A stretch of 64,000 bases of DNA. Origin: Oryzisolibacter sp. LB2S. Lineage in GTDB: Bacteria > Pseudomonadota > Gammaproteobacteria > Burkholderiales > Burkholderiaceae_C. The DNA is taken from positions 372,001-436,000 of the forward strand of contig NZ_CP160388.1 in the NCBI RefSeq assembly GCF_040732315.1. Reading direction: 5' to 3'. The notes beneath the pieces were generated by a model that was not told the DNA's origin, did not search any database, and saw nothing but the letters and a program-made list of their open reading frames with translations. A program made the translations under genes and the position numbers. Positions 24,766 to 32,023 of the stretch are shown here, piece by piece; the stretch's first letter is position 1, and every line of letters begins with the position of its first letter.

Positions 24766-26265
24766 CTAAAAGCGCGGCAGATCCGGGTGCGCAAGGCGCC
24801 CGCCGCGTACCAGCATCTTGCCGTACTCGGCGCAGCGGTTGAGCGTGGGGATGACCTTGCCGGGGTTGAGCAGGCCGGACGGGTCGAACGCGTGCTTGAG
24901 GGCGATCATCTGCGCGTTCTCCTCGGTGGTGAACTGGGTGCACATGCTGTTGAGCTTTTCCACGCCCACGCCATGCTCGCCCGTCACGGTGCCGCCCATG
25001 GCCACGCTGGTCTCGAGGATGTCGGCGCCGAACAGCTCGCAGCGGTGCAGCTCGTCCGGGTCGTTGGCATCGAACAGGATCAGCGGGTGCAGATTGCCGT
25101 CGCCGGCATGGAACACGTTGCAGCAGCGCAGGCCGTATTTCTTCTCCATCTCCTGGATGGCGAGCAGGATGTCGGCCAGGCGTTTTCTTGGGATGGTCGA
25201 ATCCATGCACATGTAGTCGGGGCTGATGCGCCCGCTGGCTGGAAAGGCGTTCTTGCGCCCGCTCCAGAAGCGCATGCGCTCGGCCTCGTCCTGGCTCACC
25301 GAGATGGCGGTGGCGCCCGCGGCGCGCAGCACCTCGCTCATGCGGCCTATCTCTTCCTCGACCTCCTCGGGCGTGCCGTCGCTCTCGCACAGCAGGATGG
25401 CCTCGGCCGTGAGGTCGTAGCCGGCCTTGACGAAGTCCTCCACGGCCGCGGTCATGGGCTTGTCCATCATCTCCAGGCCCGCGGGGATGATGCCCGCGGC
25501 GATCACCGCGGCCACGGCGTCGCCGGCCTTCCTCACATCGTCGAAGCTGGCCATGATGCAGCGCGCGAGCTGCGGGCTCGGTATCAGGCGCACCGTGACC
25601 TCCAGCGCCACGGCCAGCATGCCCTCGCTGCCGATGGCTGCGGCCAGCAGGTCGTAGCCCGGCGTGTCCAGGGCCTCGCTGCCGAAGGTCACGGGCTCGC
25701 CCTCGGCCGTGAAGCCTCGCACGCGCAGCACGTTGTGCACCGTCAGGCCGTATTTCAGGCAGTGCACGCCGCCCGAGTTCTCGGCCACGTTGCCGCCTAT
25801 GGTGCAGGCGATCTGGCTGCTCGGGTCGGGCGCGTAGTACAGGCCGTGGGGGGCCGCGGCCTCGCTGATGGCCAGGTTGCGCACGCCGCATTGCACGCGC
25901 GCCGTGCGGCTCACGGGGTCGACATCGAGGATGCGGTTGAACTTGGCCAGCGACAGCGTCACGCCCATGGCGTGCGGCATGGCGCCGCCCGACAGGCCCG
26001 TGCCCGCGCCGCGTGCCACCACCGGCACCTGCAGGCGGTGGCAGGTCTTGAGCACGGCCTGCACCTGTTCCTCGGTCTCGGGCAGGCAGACGACCAGGGG
26101 GCGCTGGCGGTAGGCCGTGAGCCCGTCGCATTCATAGGGGGTGGTGTCCTCGGACTGCCACAGCAGCGCATGCTGCGGAACGCAGGCCGAGAGGGCCTGC
26201 ACGACTTCTTGCTGGCGCGCGGCACGTTCGGGGGCGGAAGCGGTGGGGGAGGGGCTGCTGCTCAT
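24766..26265 (-). CDS. glcD: FAD-linked glycolate/D-lactate oxidase subunit (GlcD-like)
   Basis: 499 residues from ATG 26265, the usual GlcD length. An N-terminal PCMH-type FAD-binding domain (about 55-235) carries PVVARGAGTGLSGGAMP and CTIGGNVAENSGGVHCLKYGLTVHNVL. The C-terminal FAD-oxidase domain has FHAGDGNLHPLILFD, VTGEHGVGVEKLNSMC and FDPSGLLNPGKVIP, where the His residues sit at the active site. It oxidises glycolate or D-lactate at the membrane. The partners glcE and glcF are not adjacent in the window, so D-lactate dehydrogenase activity as a single protein is an alternative. An upstream in-frame ATG at 26298 is less likely. Confidence 0.9.
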   Translation of the reverse strand: MSSSPSPTASAPERAARQQEVVQALSACVPQHALLWQSEDTTPYECDGLTAYRQRPLVVCLPETEEQVQAVLKTCHRLQVPVVARGAGTGLSGGAMPHAMGVTLSLAKFNRILDVDPVSRTARVQCGVRNLAISEAAAPHGLYYAPDPSSQIACTIGGNVAENSGGVHCLKYGLTVHNVLRVRGFTAEGEPVTFGSEALDTPGYDLLAAAIGSEGMLAVALEVTVRLIPSPQLARCIMASFDDVRKAGDAVAAVIAAGIIPAGLEMMDKPMTAAVEDFVKAGYDLTAEAILLCESDGTPEEVEEEIGRMSEVLRAAGATAISVSQDEAERMRFWSGRKNAFPASGRISPDYMCMDSTIPRKRLADILLAIQEMEKKYGLRCCNVFHAGDGNLHPLILFDANDPDELHRCELFGADILETSVAMGGTVTGEHGVGVEKLNSMCTQFTTEENAQMIALKHAFDPSGLLNPGKVIPTLNRCAEYGKMLVRGGRLAHPDLPRF

Positions 26266-26345
26266 GGGGCGCAACTGTAGGCCAGACGGCGCGTCCATGG
26301 CGTGAGTTTTCTTGCAGAGCGGTGTGAACGGGCTTGTGCCGTTCG

Positions 26346-26411
26346 CTATTTTAATAATAGCTTGTAGCGCTTTATGGACGGACGCTGGAGCCTTGTTTTG
26401 CCTACATTTTC
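26346..26411 (+). repeat. dispersed hairpin repeat, copy 4 (between LysR and glcD genes)
   Basis: AATAGCTTGTAGCGC, a 12-nt loop, ACGCTGGAGCC and TTGTTTTGCC. It lies in the 204-bp spacer upstream of glcD, just downstream of the LysR-type gene. Confidence 0.65.
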
Positions 26412-26469
26412 CTGTGCCGATCGGAATGGGTGCAGCCCCGGCGAGGGCGCGCAGCGGCTCGGGCGGATG

Positions 26470-27363
26470 TCACGCCATGGCCCGGCGCAGCCAGTCGGCA
26501 AAGGCCGCGCATTCCCAGCGGTCCATGGTGCCGGTGTGCCAGCACAGGTAATGGGCGTGGGGGCTGGGGGCGTCGATGTCGAACAGCCGCACCAGCGTGC
26601 CCTGCTCCAGCCAGGGCGCGGCGAGCTTCAGGCGCGCCGGGGCCACGCCCATGCCGGCGGCGGCGGCGTCGCACATCAGGCCCACGTCGTTGAACTGCGA
26701 TCCCTCGTTGGGCTCGGCCCAGTCCAGGCCGACGACGGCAAACCAGCTGCGCCAGGGCTCGAGCGGGCTGCGCAGCAGGGGCAGTCCCTCCAGGTCCTCG
26801 GGGCGGTCGAAGGGGCCGTGCTCGCGCACGAAGGCGGGCGAGGCCAGGGGCGTGAGCACATCGCGCGAGATTTCCACATGCTCCACGTCGGCATAGTGGC
26901 CGGGGCCGTAGCGCACGACCAGGTCGGCATCCTCGGCCAGCACGTCCAGCAGCGGGATGGAGACATGCAGCGCCAGGTCGATCTCGGGGTAGGCCTCGGT
27001 GAACTGGCGCAGGCGCGGGATCAGGATGGCGCGCGCGAAGGTCGGGGTGACGGCGATCTTCAGGCGCCGCTTGCCCGGCGCTGCACCGCCGCCCGGAAAG
27101 TGCTGCAGCGCGGTCAGGCCCTCGCGCACATGGGCCAGGTAGGCGCTGCCGTCGGTGGTGAGGGAGAAGTCGGCACGCCCGAACAGGCGCGTGCCCAGGA
27201 TCTGCTCGAGCTGCTTGACGCGGTGGCTCACCGCGCTGGGCGTGACGCACAGCTCGTCGGCCGTCAGCGTCACGCTGCGCAGCCGCGCCAGGGCCTCGAA
27301 GGTCAGCAGGCACTGGATGGGCGGTATGCGTCTTGCGGCGCTGGCGCTGAACGAGGCGGCCAT
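26470..27363 (-). CDS. LysR-type transcriptional regulator (GcvA-like)
   Basis: 297 residues from ATG 27363. The N-terminal winged helix-turn-helix (about 10-70) reads IPPIQCLLTFEALARLRSVTLTADELCVTPSAVSHRVKQLEQILGTRLF, the form typical of the GcvA subgroup. The effector domain (95-290) begins LKIAVTPTFARAILIPRLRQF and includes DLVVRYGPGHYADVEHVEI. The effector and targets are unknown. It lies 20 bp after purU on the same strand, so it may be co-transcribed with it, and upstream of glcD, a possible target. Confidence 0.9.
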   Translation of the reverse strand: MAASFSASAARRIPPIQCLLTFEALARLRSVTLTADELCVTPSAVSHRVKQLEQILGTRLFGRADFSLTTDGSAYLAHVREGLTALQHFPGGGAAPGKRRLKIAVTPTFARAILIPRLRQFTEAYPEIDLALHVSIPLLDVLAEDADLVVRYGPGHYADVEHVEISRDVLTPLASPAFVREHGPFDRPEDLEGLPLLRSPLEPWRSWFAVVGLDWAEPNEGSQFNDVGLMCDAAAAGMGVAPARLKLAAPWLEQGTLVRLFDIDAPSPHAHYLCWHTGTMDRWECAAFADWLRRAMA

Positions 27364-27383
27364 GGCGGCGGGCGGGCTGGGGA

Positions 27384-28232
27384 TCAGCGAAAGACCACGG
27401 TCTTGTGGCCGTTGAGCAGCACGCGGTGCTCGCTGTGCCACTTGACGGCACGCGCGAGCACCAGGCTTTCGGTGTCGCGCCCGCGTGCGGTCAGATCCTC
27501 CACGGCGTCCGTGTGATCGGCGCGCGCCACGTCTTGTTCGATAATCGGCCCCTCGTCGAGGTCGGCCGTGACGTAGTGGGCGGTGGCGCCGATGAGCTTC
27601 ACGCCCCGGTCATGCGCCTGGTAATAGGGCTTGGCGCCCTTGAAGCTCGGCAGGAAGCTGTGGTGGATGTTGATCGCGCGGCCCGCCAGTTTGGTGCACA
27701 GCTCGTTGGACAGCACCTGCATGTAGCGCGCCAGCACCACCAACTCGGCGCCTTCGGATTCGATGATCTCGTACTGCCGTGCCTCGGCCTGGGCCTTGGT
27801 GGCGGCGGTGACTGGAATGTGGTGAAACGGAATGTTGTAGCTCGCGGCCAGCTGGTAGAAGTCGCGGTGGTTGCTGATGATGGCGCGAATGTCGATGGGC
27901 AGCAGGCCGCTTTTCACGCGGAACAGCAGGTCGTTGAGGCAATGGCCCTCGCGGCTGACCATGAGCACGGTGCGCATGGCCTCGGACTTGGCGTGCAGGC
28001 TCCAGCGCATGGCGTAGGGCTCGGCAAACCGCGCCAGGTGTTCCTTGAGCGTGGCGCAGTCATGCTCGGCGCAGGCGAACTGCACGCGCATGAAGAACAG
28101 GCCGGTGGCGTCGTCGTTGTACTGGGCGGCCTCTTCGATGTTGCCGCCATGCTCGAGCAGAAAGCCCGAGACGGCGTGCACCAGCCCCAGTCGGTCGGGA
28201 CAGGACAGGGTAAGTATGTAGGCGGGAGTCAT
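27384..28232 (-). CDS. purU: formyltetrahydrofolate deformylase
   Basis: 282 residues from ATG 28232 (a second ATG lies three codons upstream). It hydrolyses 10-formyl-THF to formate and THF, balancing one-carbon pools and supplying formate for PurT. An N-terminal ACT domain (AYILTLSCPDRLGLVHAVSGFLLEHGGNIEEAAQYND) precedes the formyl-transferase domain. The catalytic set is His in FHHIPV, Asn-His in AINIHHSFLPSFKGAKPYYQAHDRGVKLIGATAHYVT and Asp in DLDEGPIIEQD. It diverges from the GGDEF/EAL gene with about 41 bp between start codons. Confidence 0.96.
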   Translation of the reverse strand: MTPAYILTLSCPDRLGLVHAVSGFLLEHGGNIEEAAQYNDDATGLFFMRVQFACAEHDCATLKEHLARFAEPYAMRWSLHAKSEAMRTVLMVSREGHCLNDLLFRVKSGLLPIDIRAIISNHRDFYQLAASYNIPFHHIPVTAATKAQAEARQYEIIESEGAELVVLARYMQVLSNELCTKLAGRAINIHHSFLPSFKGAKPYYQAHDRGVKLIGATAHYVTADLDEGPIIEQDVARADHTDAVEDLTARGRDTESLVLARAVKWHSEHRVLLNGHKTVVFR

Positions 28233-28273
28233 GGTGCGCATTGTCGCAGCAGGTTTCCGCCCTTTGCGGAGTG

Positions 28274-30574
28274 ATGATGAAAACGATTGCGCCGGAGGGC
28301 GACCTCCGGATGGCCCCGTGGTGGGGCATGGCGCTGTATCTGGCGGCGGGCATTGTCTGGGTGTCCGTGGGTGATGCGCTGCTTGAGCACTGGGTGCGCA
28401 CGCCCGAGCAGCTCGCGCGCTGGCAGACCGTCAAGGGCGGGCTCTACGTGGTCTTCACCGGCTTGCTGGCCTGGTGGCTGCTCGCGCAGATGCGCAGCGC
28501 CGAGCGCCTGCGCCATGCCGCGCTCGAGCGCAGCGAGACCATGCTGCGCCTGGCGCTCGACGGCAGCGGCAGCGGCATGTGGGACTGGGATCTGGCGCGC
28601 CGGCGCACGAGCGGATCGCCCGGCCTGTGGCGCCTGCTGCGCTGCAGCGAGCAGCGGCCGCCGCAGCGGCTGAACCTGCTGCGCCGCCTGCATCCCGAGG
28701 ACCGCCCGCGTCTGCACCGCGCGGTGCTGCGCGCCATTGCCACGGGCAAGCCCTTCGACGAGAGCGCGCGCCTGCAATGCTTCGACGGCAGCTACTGCTG
28801 GTTCCAGGCGCGCGGGCAGTGCCATCGCGACGCACAGGGGCGGCCGGTGCGCTTCTCGGGCATCCTCACCGATCTCACGGACAGCCGCGCGGCCGACGAG
28901 CGTCAACGCCTGGCCAGCACCGTGGTGGACAACGCCGTCGAGGGCGTGATCGTGGCCGACGCCCAGGGCCACATTCTCTCGGTCAACCCCGCGGTCACGC
29001 GCGTGCTGGGCTATTCCGAGGGCGAGCTGCTGGGGCGCAATCCGCGCATCCTCCAGTCCGGGCGCCACGACCGCGCGTTCTACGAGGCCATGTGGGGCGC
29101 GGTGCGGCGCACGGGCCGCTGGCAGGGCGAGATCTGGAACCGGCGCAAGAACGGCGAGGTCTTTCCCGAGCACATGTCGCTGTCGGCGGTGCGTGATGCG
29201 GAAGGCGAGATCACGCACTACGTGTGCATGTTCAGCGACATCTCGCACGAGAAGGCACAGCGCCAGCGCCTGGAGTATCTGGCGCATCGCGACAGCTTGA
29301 CGGGGCTGCCCAACCGCGACTGGTTCGTCGAGCAGCTGGGCGACGCCATGACCCAGTCGCTCAACCATGGCGAGCAGATGGCGCTGCTGATACTCAACGT
29401 CGATCGCTTCAAGGACGTGAACGACAGCTTTGGCCATGTCGTGGGCGACGAGGTGCTCAGGCATATCGCGCAGCAGGTGCGGCTGAGCCTGCGCCCGGGC
29501 GACCTCATGGGGCGCATGGCCGGCGACGAGCTGGCCGTGCTCGCACGCAATCTGCGCCACCGTGAAGGCGCGGCCGCCGTGGCGCGCCATCTGATCGATG
29601 CCGCCGGCAAGGCCTGGTGCACCCCGGACGGCATCGAGGTGGCGACCGGGATCAGCGTGGGCATTGCCATGTTCCCCGAGGACGCGCGCACGCCCGAGCA
29701 GCTGCTGCAAGGCGCGCATTCCGCCGTCTACGGTGCCAAGGCCAGCGGGCGCAGGGCGCACGCCTTCTTCGACGACTCGATGATCCAGGCCGCGCGCGAG
29801 CGGCTGGAGATCGAGGCGCGGCTGCGCGTGGCACTGGCCCAGGGGCATCTGGCGCTGCATTACCAGCCGCAGCTGAGCGTGACCACAGGCCGCATCGAGG
29901 GTGCCGAGGCATTGGTGCGCTGGTGCGACCCCGAGGAGGGCGTGATCTCGCCCGCGCGCTTCATTCCCATCGCCGAGACCTCGGGCGTGGTCGGGCCGCT
30001 GGGCCGCTGGGTCATGCAGGAGGCCTGCCGCCAGGCACAGGCGTGGCGGCAGGCCGGCCTGCCGGAGATCCGGGTGGCGGTGAACGTCTCGCCGCGCCAG
30101 TTCCAGATCGACGATGTGGCCGACTGCGCCGCGCTGGCGCTGAGCGTCAGCGGTCTTCCGGCCCATTGCCTGGAGCTCGAGCTCACCGAGTCGGCCCTGG
30201 CCGAGCGTCCCGAGACCATGCGCCAGGTGCTGCAGCGCCTGCGGGCCCAGGGCGTGCGCATCGCGGTGGACGACTTCGGCACGGGCTACTCATCGCTCTC
30301 GCATCTCAAGCGCTTTCCCATCGACGTGCTCAAGATCGATCAGGGCTTCATACGCGACATCCCGGCCAACACCGACGACATGGCGATCAGCGCCACCATC
30401 ATCGCCATGGGGCACAGCCTGGGGCTGACGGTACTGGCCGAGGGCGTGGAGACGACCGCACAGCTGGACTTTCTGCGCGAGCGCGGCTGCGACAGCTATC
30501 AGGGCTATCTGTGCAGCCGCCCCGTGCCGGCGCAGGAGTTCGAGCGGCTGCTGCGGGCGCAGTCCGCCGCGTGA
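28274..30574 (+). CDS. membrane PAS-GGDEF-EAL cyclic-di-GMP protein
   Basis: About 766 residues from ATG 28274 (GCGGAG just upstream). Two membrane helices near residues 15-35 and 58-78 are followed by two PAS/PAC regions (roughly 90-210 and 220-340), a GGDEF domain (350-505) and an EAL domain (520-765). The GGDEF active loop reads RMAGDELAV, so the first Gly is Ala and the last residue Leu: diguanylate cyclase activity is doubtful. The EAL domain looks complete, with AEALVRW, the ELTES Glu, DDFGTGYSSLSHLK, KIDQGFI and EGVE. It is therefore probably a c-di-GMP phosphodiesterase, with the GGDEF part as a possible GTP sensor (inference). Confidence 0.93.
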   Translation: MMKTIAPEGDLRMAPWWGMALYLAAGIVWVSVGDALLEHWVRTPEQLARWQTVKGGLYVVFTGLLAWWLLAQMRSAERLRHAALERSETMLRLALDGSGSGMWDWDLARRRTSGSPGLWRLLRCSEQRPPQRLNLLRRLHPEDRPRLHRAVLRAIATGKPFDESARLQCFDGSYCWFQARGQCHRDAQGRPVRFSGILTDLTDSRAADERQRLASTVVDNAVEGVIVADAQGHILSVNPAVTRVLGYSEGELLGRNPRILQSGRHDRAFYEAMWGAVRRTGRWQGEIWNRRKNGEVFPEHMSLSAVRDAEGEITHYVCMFSDISHEKAQRQRLEYLAHRDSLTGLPNRDWFVEQLGDAMTQSLNHGEQMALLILNVDRFKDVNDSFGHVVGDEVLRHIAQQVRLSLRPGDLMGRMAGDELAVLARNLRHREGAAAVARHLIDAAGKAWCTPDGIEVATGISVGIAMFPEDARTPEQLLQGAHSAVYGAKASGRRAHAFFDDSMIQAARERLEIEARLRVALAQGHLALHYQPQLSVTTGRIEGAEALVRWCDPEEGVISPARFIPIAETSGVVGPLGRWVMQEACRQAQAWRQAGLPEIRVAVNVSPRQFQIDDVADCAALALSVSGLPAHCLELELTESALAERPETMRQVLQRLRAQGVRIAVDDFGTGYSSLSHLKRFPIDVLKIDQGFIRDIPANTDDMAISATIIAMGHSLGLTVLAEGVETTAQLDFLRERGCDSYQGYLCSRPVPAQEFERLLRAQSAA

Positions 30575-30582
30575 CGGCGGGC

Positions 30583-30850
30583 TAGGGCCTGTTAACGCTA
30601 CGCAAGGGGATCGCGTTGCTTCGCAAAGGGAGTGGATGCAAGGCGCCCGTGCGCAGCAAGGCGTGCGCCTTGCAAGCGCGGGCAACGCCGCAGACGGTCC
30701 CTTTGCGGCGCAACCCGAAGGGAAGCTCGGCACAGCCCTCCCCTCGGCGTTGCGCTCCTTGTGCGTACCGACGTACGCACAGCGTTGCGCGCCTTGATGG
30801 GCGTGCTGTGCCGAGCTTCGCGACCTCTTGCGTAGCGTTAACAGGCCCTA
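30583..30850. mobile_element. MITE-like palindromic element, 24-bp perfect terminal inverted repeats
   Basis: A 268-bp element bounded by perfect 24-bp inverted repeats (30583-30606 and 30827-30850). Each reads TA followed inward by GGGCCTGTTAACGCTACG and four more bases. The outer TA on both sides could be a 2-bp target duplication. Inside are nested inverted repeats: AAGCTCGGCACAGC (30723-30736) with its complement at 30805-30818, and TGTGCGTAC / GTACGCACA (30760-30768, 30773-30781). There is no credible gene inside. The right end supplies the stop codon of the ChaN-like gene. The size, palindromy and TA edges suggest a non-autonomous transposon, possibly mobilised by an IS630- or IS5-type transposase (inference). 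Confidence 0.78.
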
Positions 30851-31747
30851 AGGCCTGGCAGGCGCCGCCCCGGGCGGGCGCGCGCGCAGCTCGGCGCAAT
30901 GGTCGTGCGGCTCCAGGGCCGGCGTGAGGTGGATGTAGTCTGCCTCTGTTTTGATAGCTGCCAGCGCTTGTCCCGCCTGGGCTATTGCCACTTTTGACTC
31001 AAAATCCCGCGGCAGCCAGGTGGGCACGCCCAGGTCGCGGCGTACATGGCCCCAGCCGGCGGCCAGCAGCACGGTGCGGCCCGGCGTGCGCGCCTCGAGC
31101 AGGGCGCGGGCCATGCTGGCGTCGCGCGCGAGCTGTATGCGCACCATGGGCATGAGGCGCTCGGGCGGCAGCAGATGGCAATGGCCCTCGGCGATGGCCT
31201 CGCGCTGCAGCGCCAGCGCCTGCGGCGGCAGGTGGCCGTCGAGCGACGCGTCCTGCATGGCCGCGCGCATCTGGGCACGCGGCAGGTTGCCGCCGCGCAC
31301 CGGCACGCCCGCGGCCACGGCGGCCATGACGACCTCGCGGTAACGCTCCCAGGGCCAGGCGGCCTCGTTCCAGCGCAGGGCGGCGCGCACCTGATCGGCG
31401 CCGGCATCGGCGGGCAGGCCGTCGGTGCGCGTGCCGGCCTCGGCCATCTCCAGCACCAGCGCCGCCAGGCGGCCGCGCGTGGCCAGCCAGCGCACGGTGT
31501 CGGCCTCCCAGCGCTGGTGCGCGCTCGCGTCATGCTGCTCGCCCAGCAGCAGGGCATCGGGCCTGGGCCAGCGTTCGAGCTGCGCGTGCCAGGCGGCATC
31601 GGCGCCGGCGTGCGCGGCCGGTGGCAGGGGCTGCAGCCGGGCGCAGCCCGTGAGCGCCGCCAGCAGCAGCCACGCCCACCACAGGGTGCGCAGCGAACGC
31701 AGGGGACGAAGAAGGCAAAGAGCGGGGGAGGAGGGGGACGATGGCAT
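30848..31747 (-). CDS. ChaN-like lipoprotein (heme-binding uptake type)
   Basis: 299 residues from ATG 31747. The signal peptide ends in LAALTGC, a lipobox, so this is a predicted lipoprotein. The body shows the ChaN/Cofac_haem_bdg signatures: PDALLLGEQHDASAHQRWEADTVRWL, AALVLEMAEAGTRTDG and TVLLAAGWGHVRRDLGVP. The best known relative, ChaN of Campylobacter, binds heme. Two odd features occur: bases 30946-31004 are a reverse-strand copy of the dispersed repeat, read in frame as SKVAIAQAGQALAAIKTE, and the TAG stop lies in the terminal repeat of the adjacent MITE-like element, so the original C-terminus may have been replaced. Confidence 0.82.
   Translation of the reverse strand: MPSSPSSPALCLLRPLRSLRTLWWAWLLLAALTGCARLQPLPPAAHAGADAAWHAQLERWPRPDALLLGEQHDASAHQRWEADTVRWLATRGRLAALVLEMAEAGTRTDGLPADAGADQVRAALRWNEAAWPWERYREVVMAAVAAGVPVRGGNLPRAQMRAAMQDASLDGHLPPQALALQREAIAEGHCHLLPPERLMPMVRIQLARDASMARALLEARTPGRTVLLAAGWGHVRRDLGVPTWLPRDFESKVAIAQAGQALAAIKTEADYIHLTPALEPHDHCAELRARPPGAAPARP
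30946..31004 (+). repeat. dispersed hairpin repeat, copy 5, inside ChaN-like gene
   Basis: TTTTGATAGCTGCCAGCGCT leads into a degenerate right half and the tail CTTTTGACTCAAAA. The gene reads the opposite strand in frame without a stop. Confidence 0.75.
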
Positions 31748-32023
31748 GCCGCAATGGTAGGCGTGGCGGCATTGCAACCAGTCGTAAATTCCACTTGCGT
31801 GCGCCCACGGGCCGTCGGTAATGAGTGGCATGGCCCATGGCCTGGGGGCCGGGTGCTACAGGAAATGTAGATCGGCCGGGCCGGGCGCGGCCTGCTGTCA
31901 TGCGCCGCTGCAAGGTCTTGATGCAGGTTCACGGCATGGCCTGGCTCCCGGTGGGAGAATCGCCGATTGCCACCGCGAGGGGATTCGCGGTGTGCCCGAC
32001 TGAACCCTTTCGGAGCCCCCTTC
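31748..32023 (+). other. 276-bp spacer upstream of nrdJ with small hairpins
   Basis: Three short inverted repeats are visible: CTACA-GGAAA-TGTAG near 31857-31871, CTCCC-GGT-GGGAG near 31946-31958, and ACCGCGA / TCGCGGT near 31970-31991. I find no cobalamin-riboswitch B12 box and no NrdR-box pair. Promoter elements are not clear. Confidence 0.4.

Noticed and set aside
30616..30927. Small open frames inside the MITE-like element
   Set aside because: They overlap in several frames, are Arg/Cys-rich without ribosome sites, and arise from palindromic GC-rich DNA.
31748..32023. Cobalamin riboswitch upstream of the B12-dependent reductase nrdJ
   Set aside because: Expected from the enzyme's cofactor, but the conserved B12 box and core were not found; only short hairpins are present.
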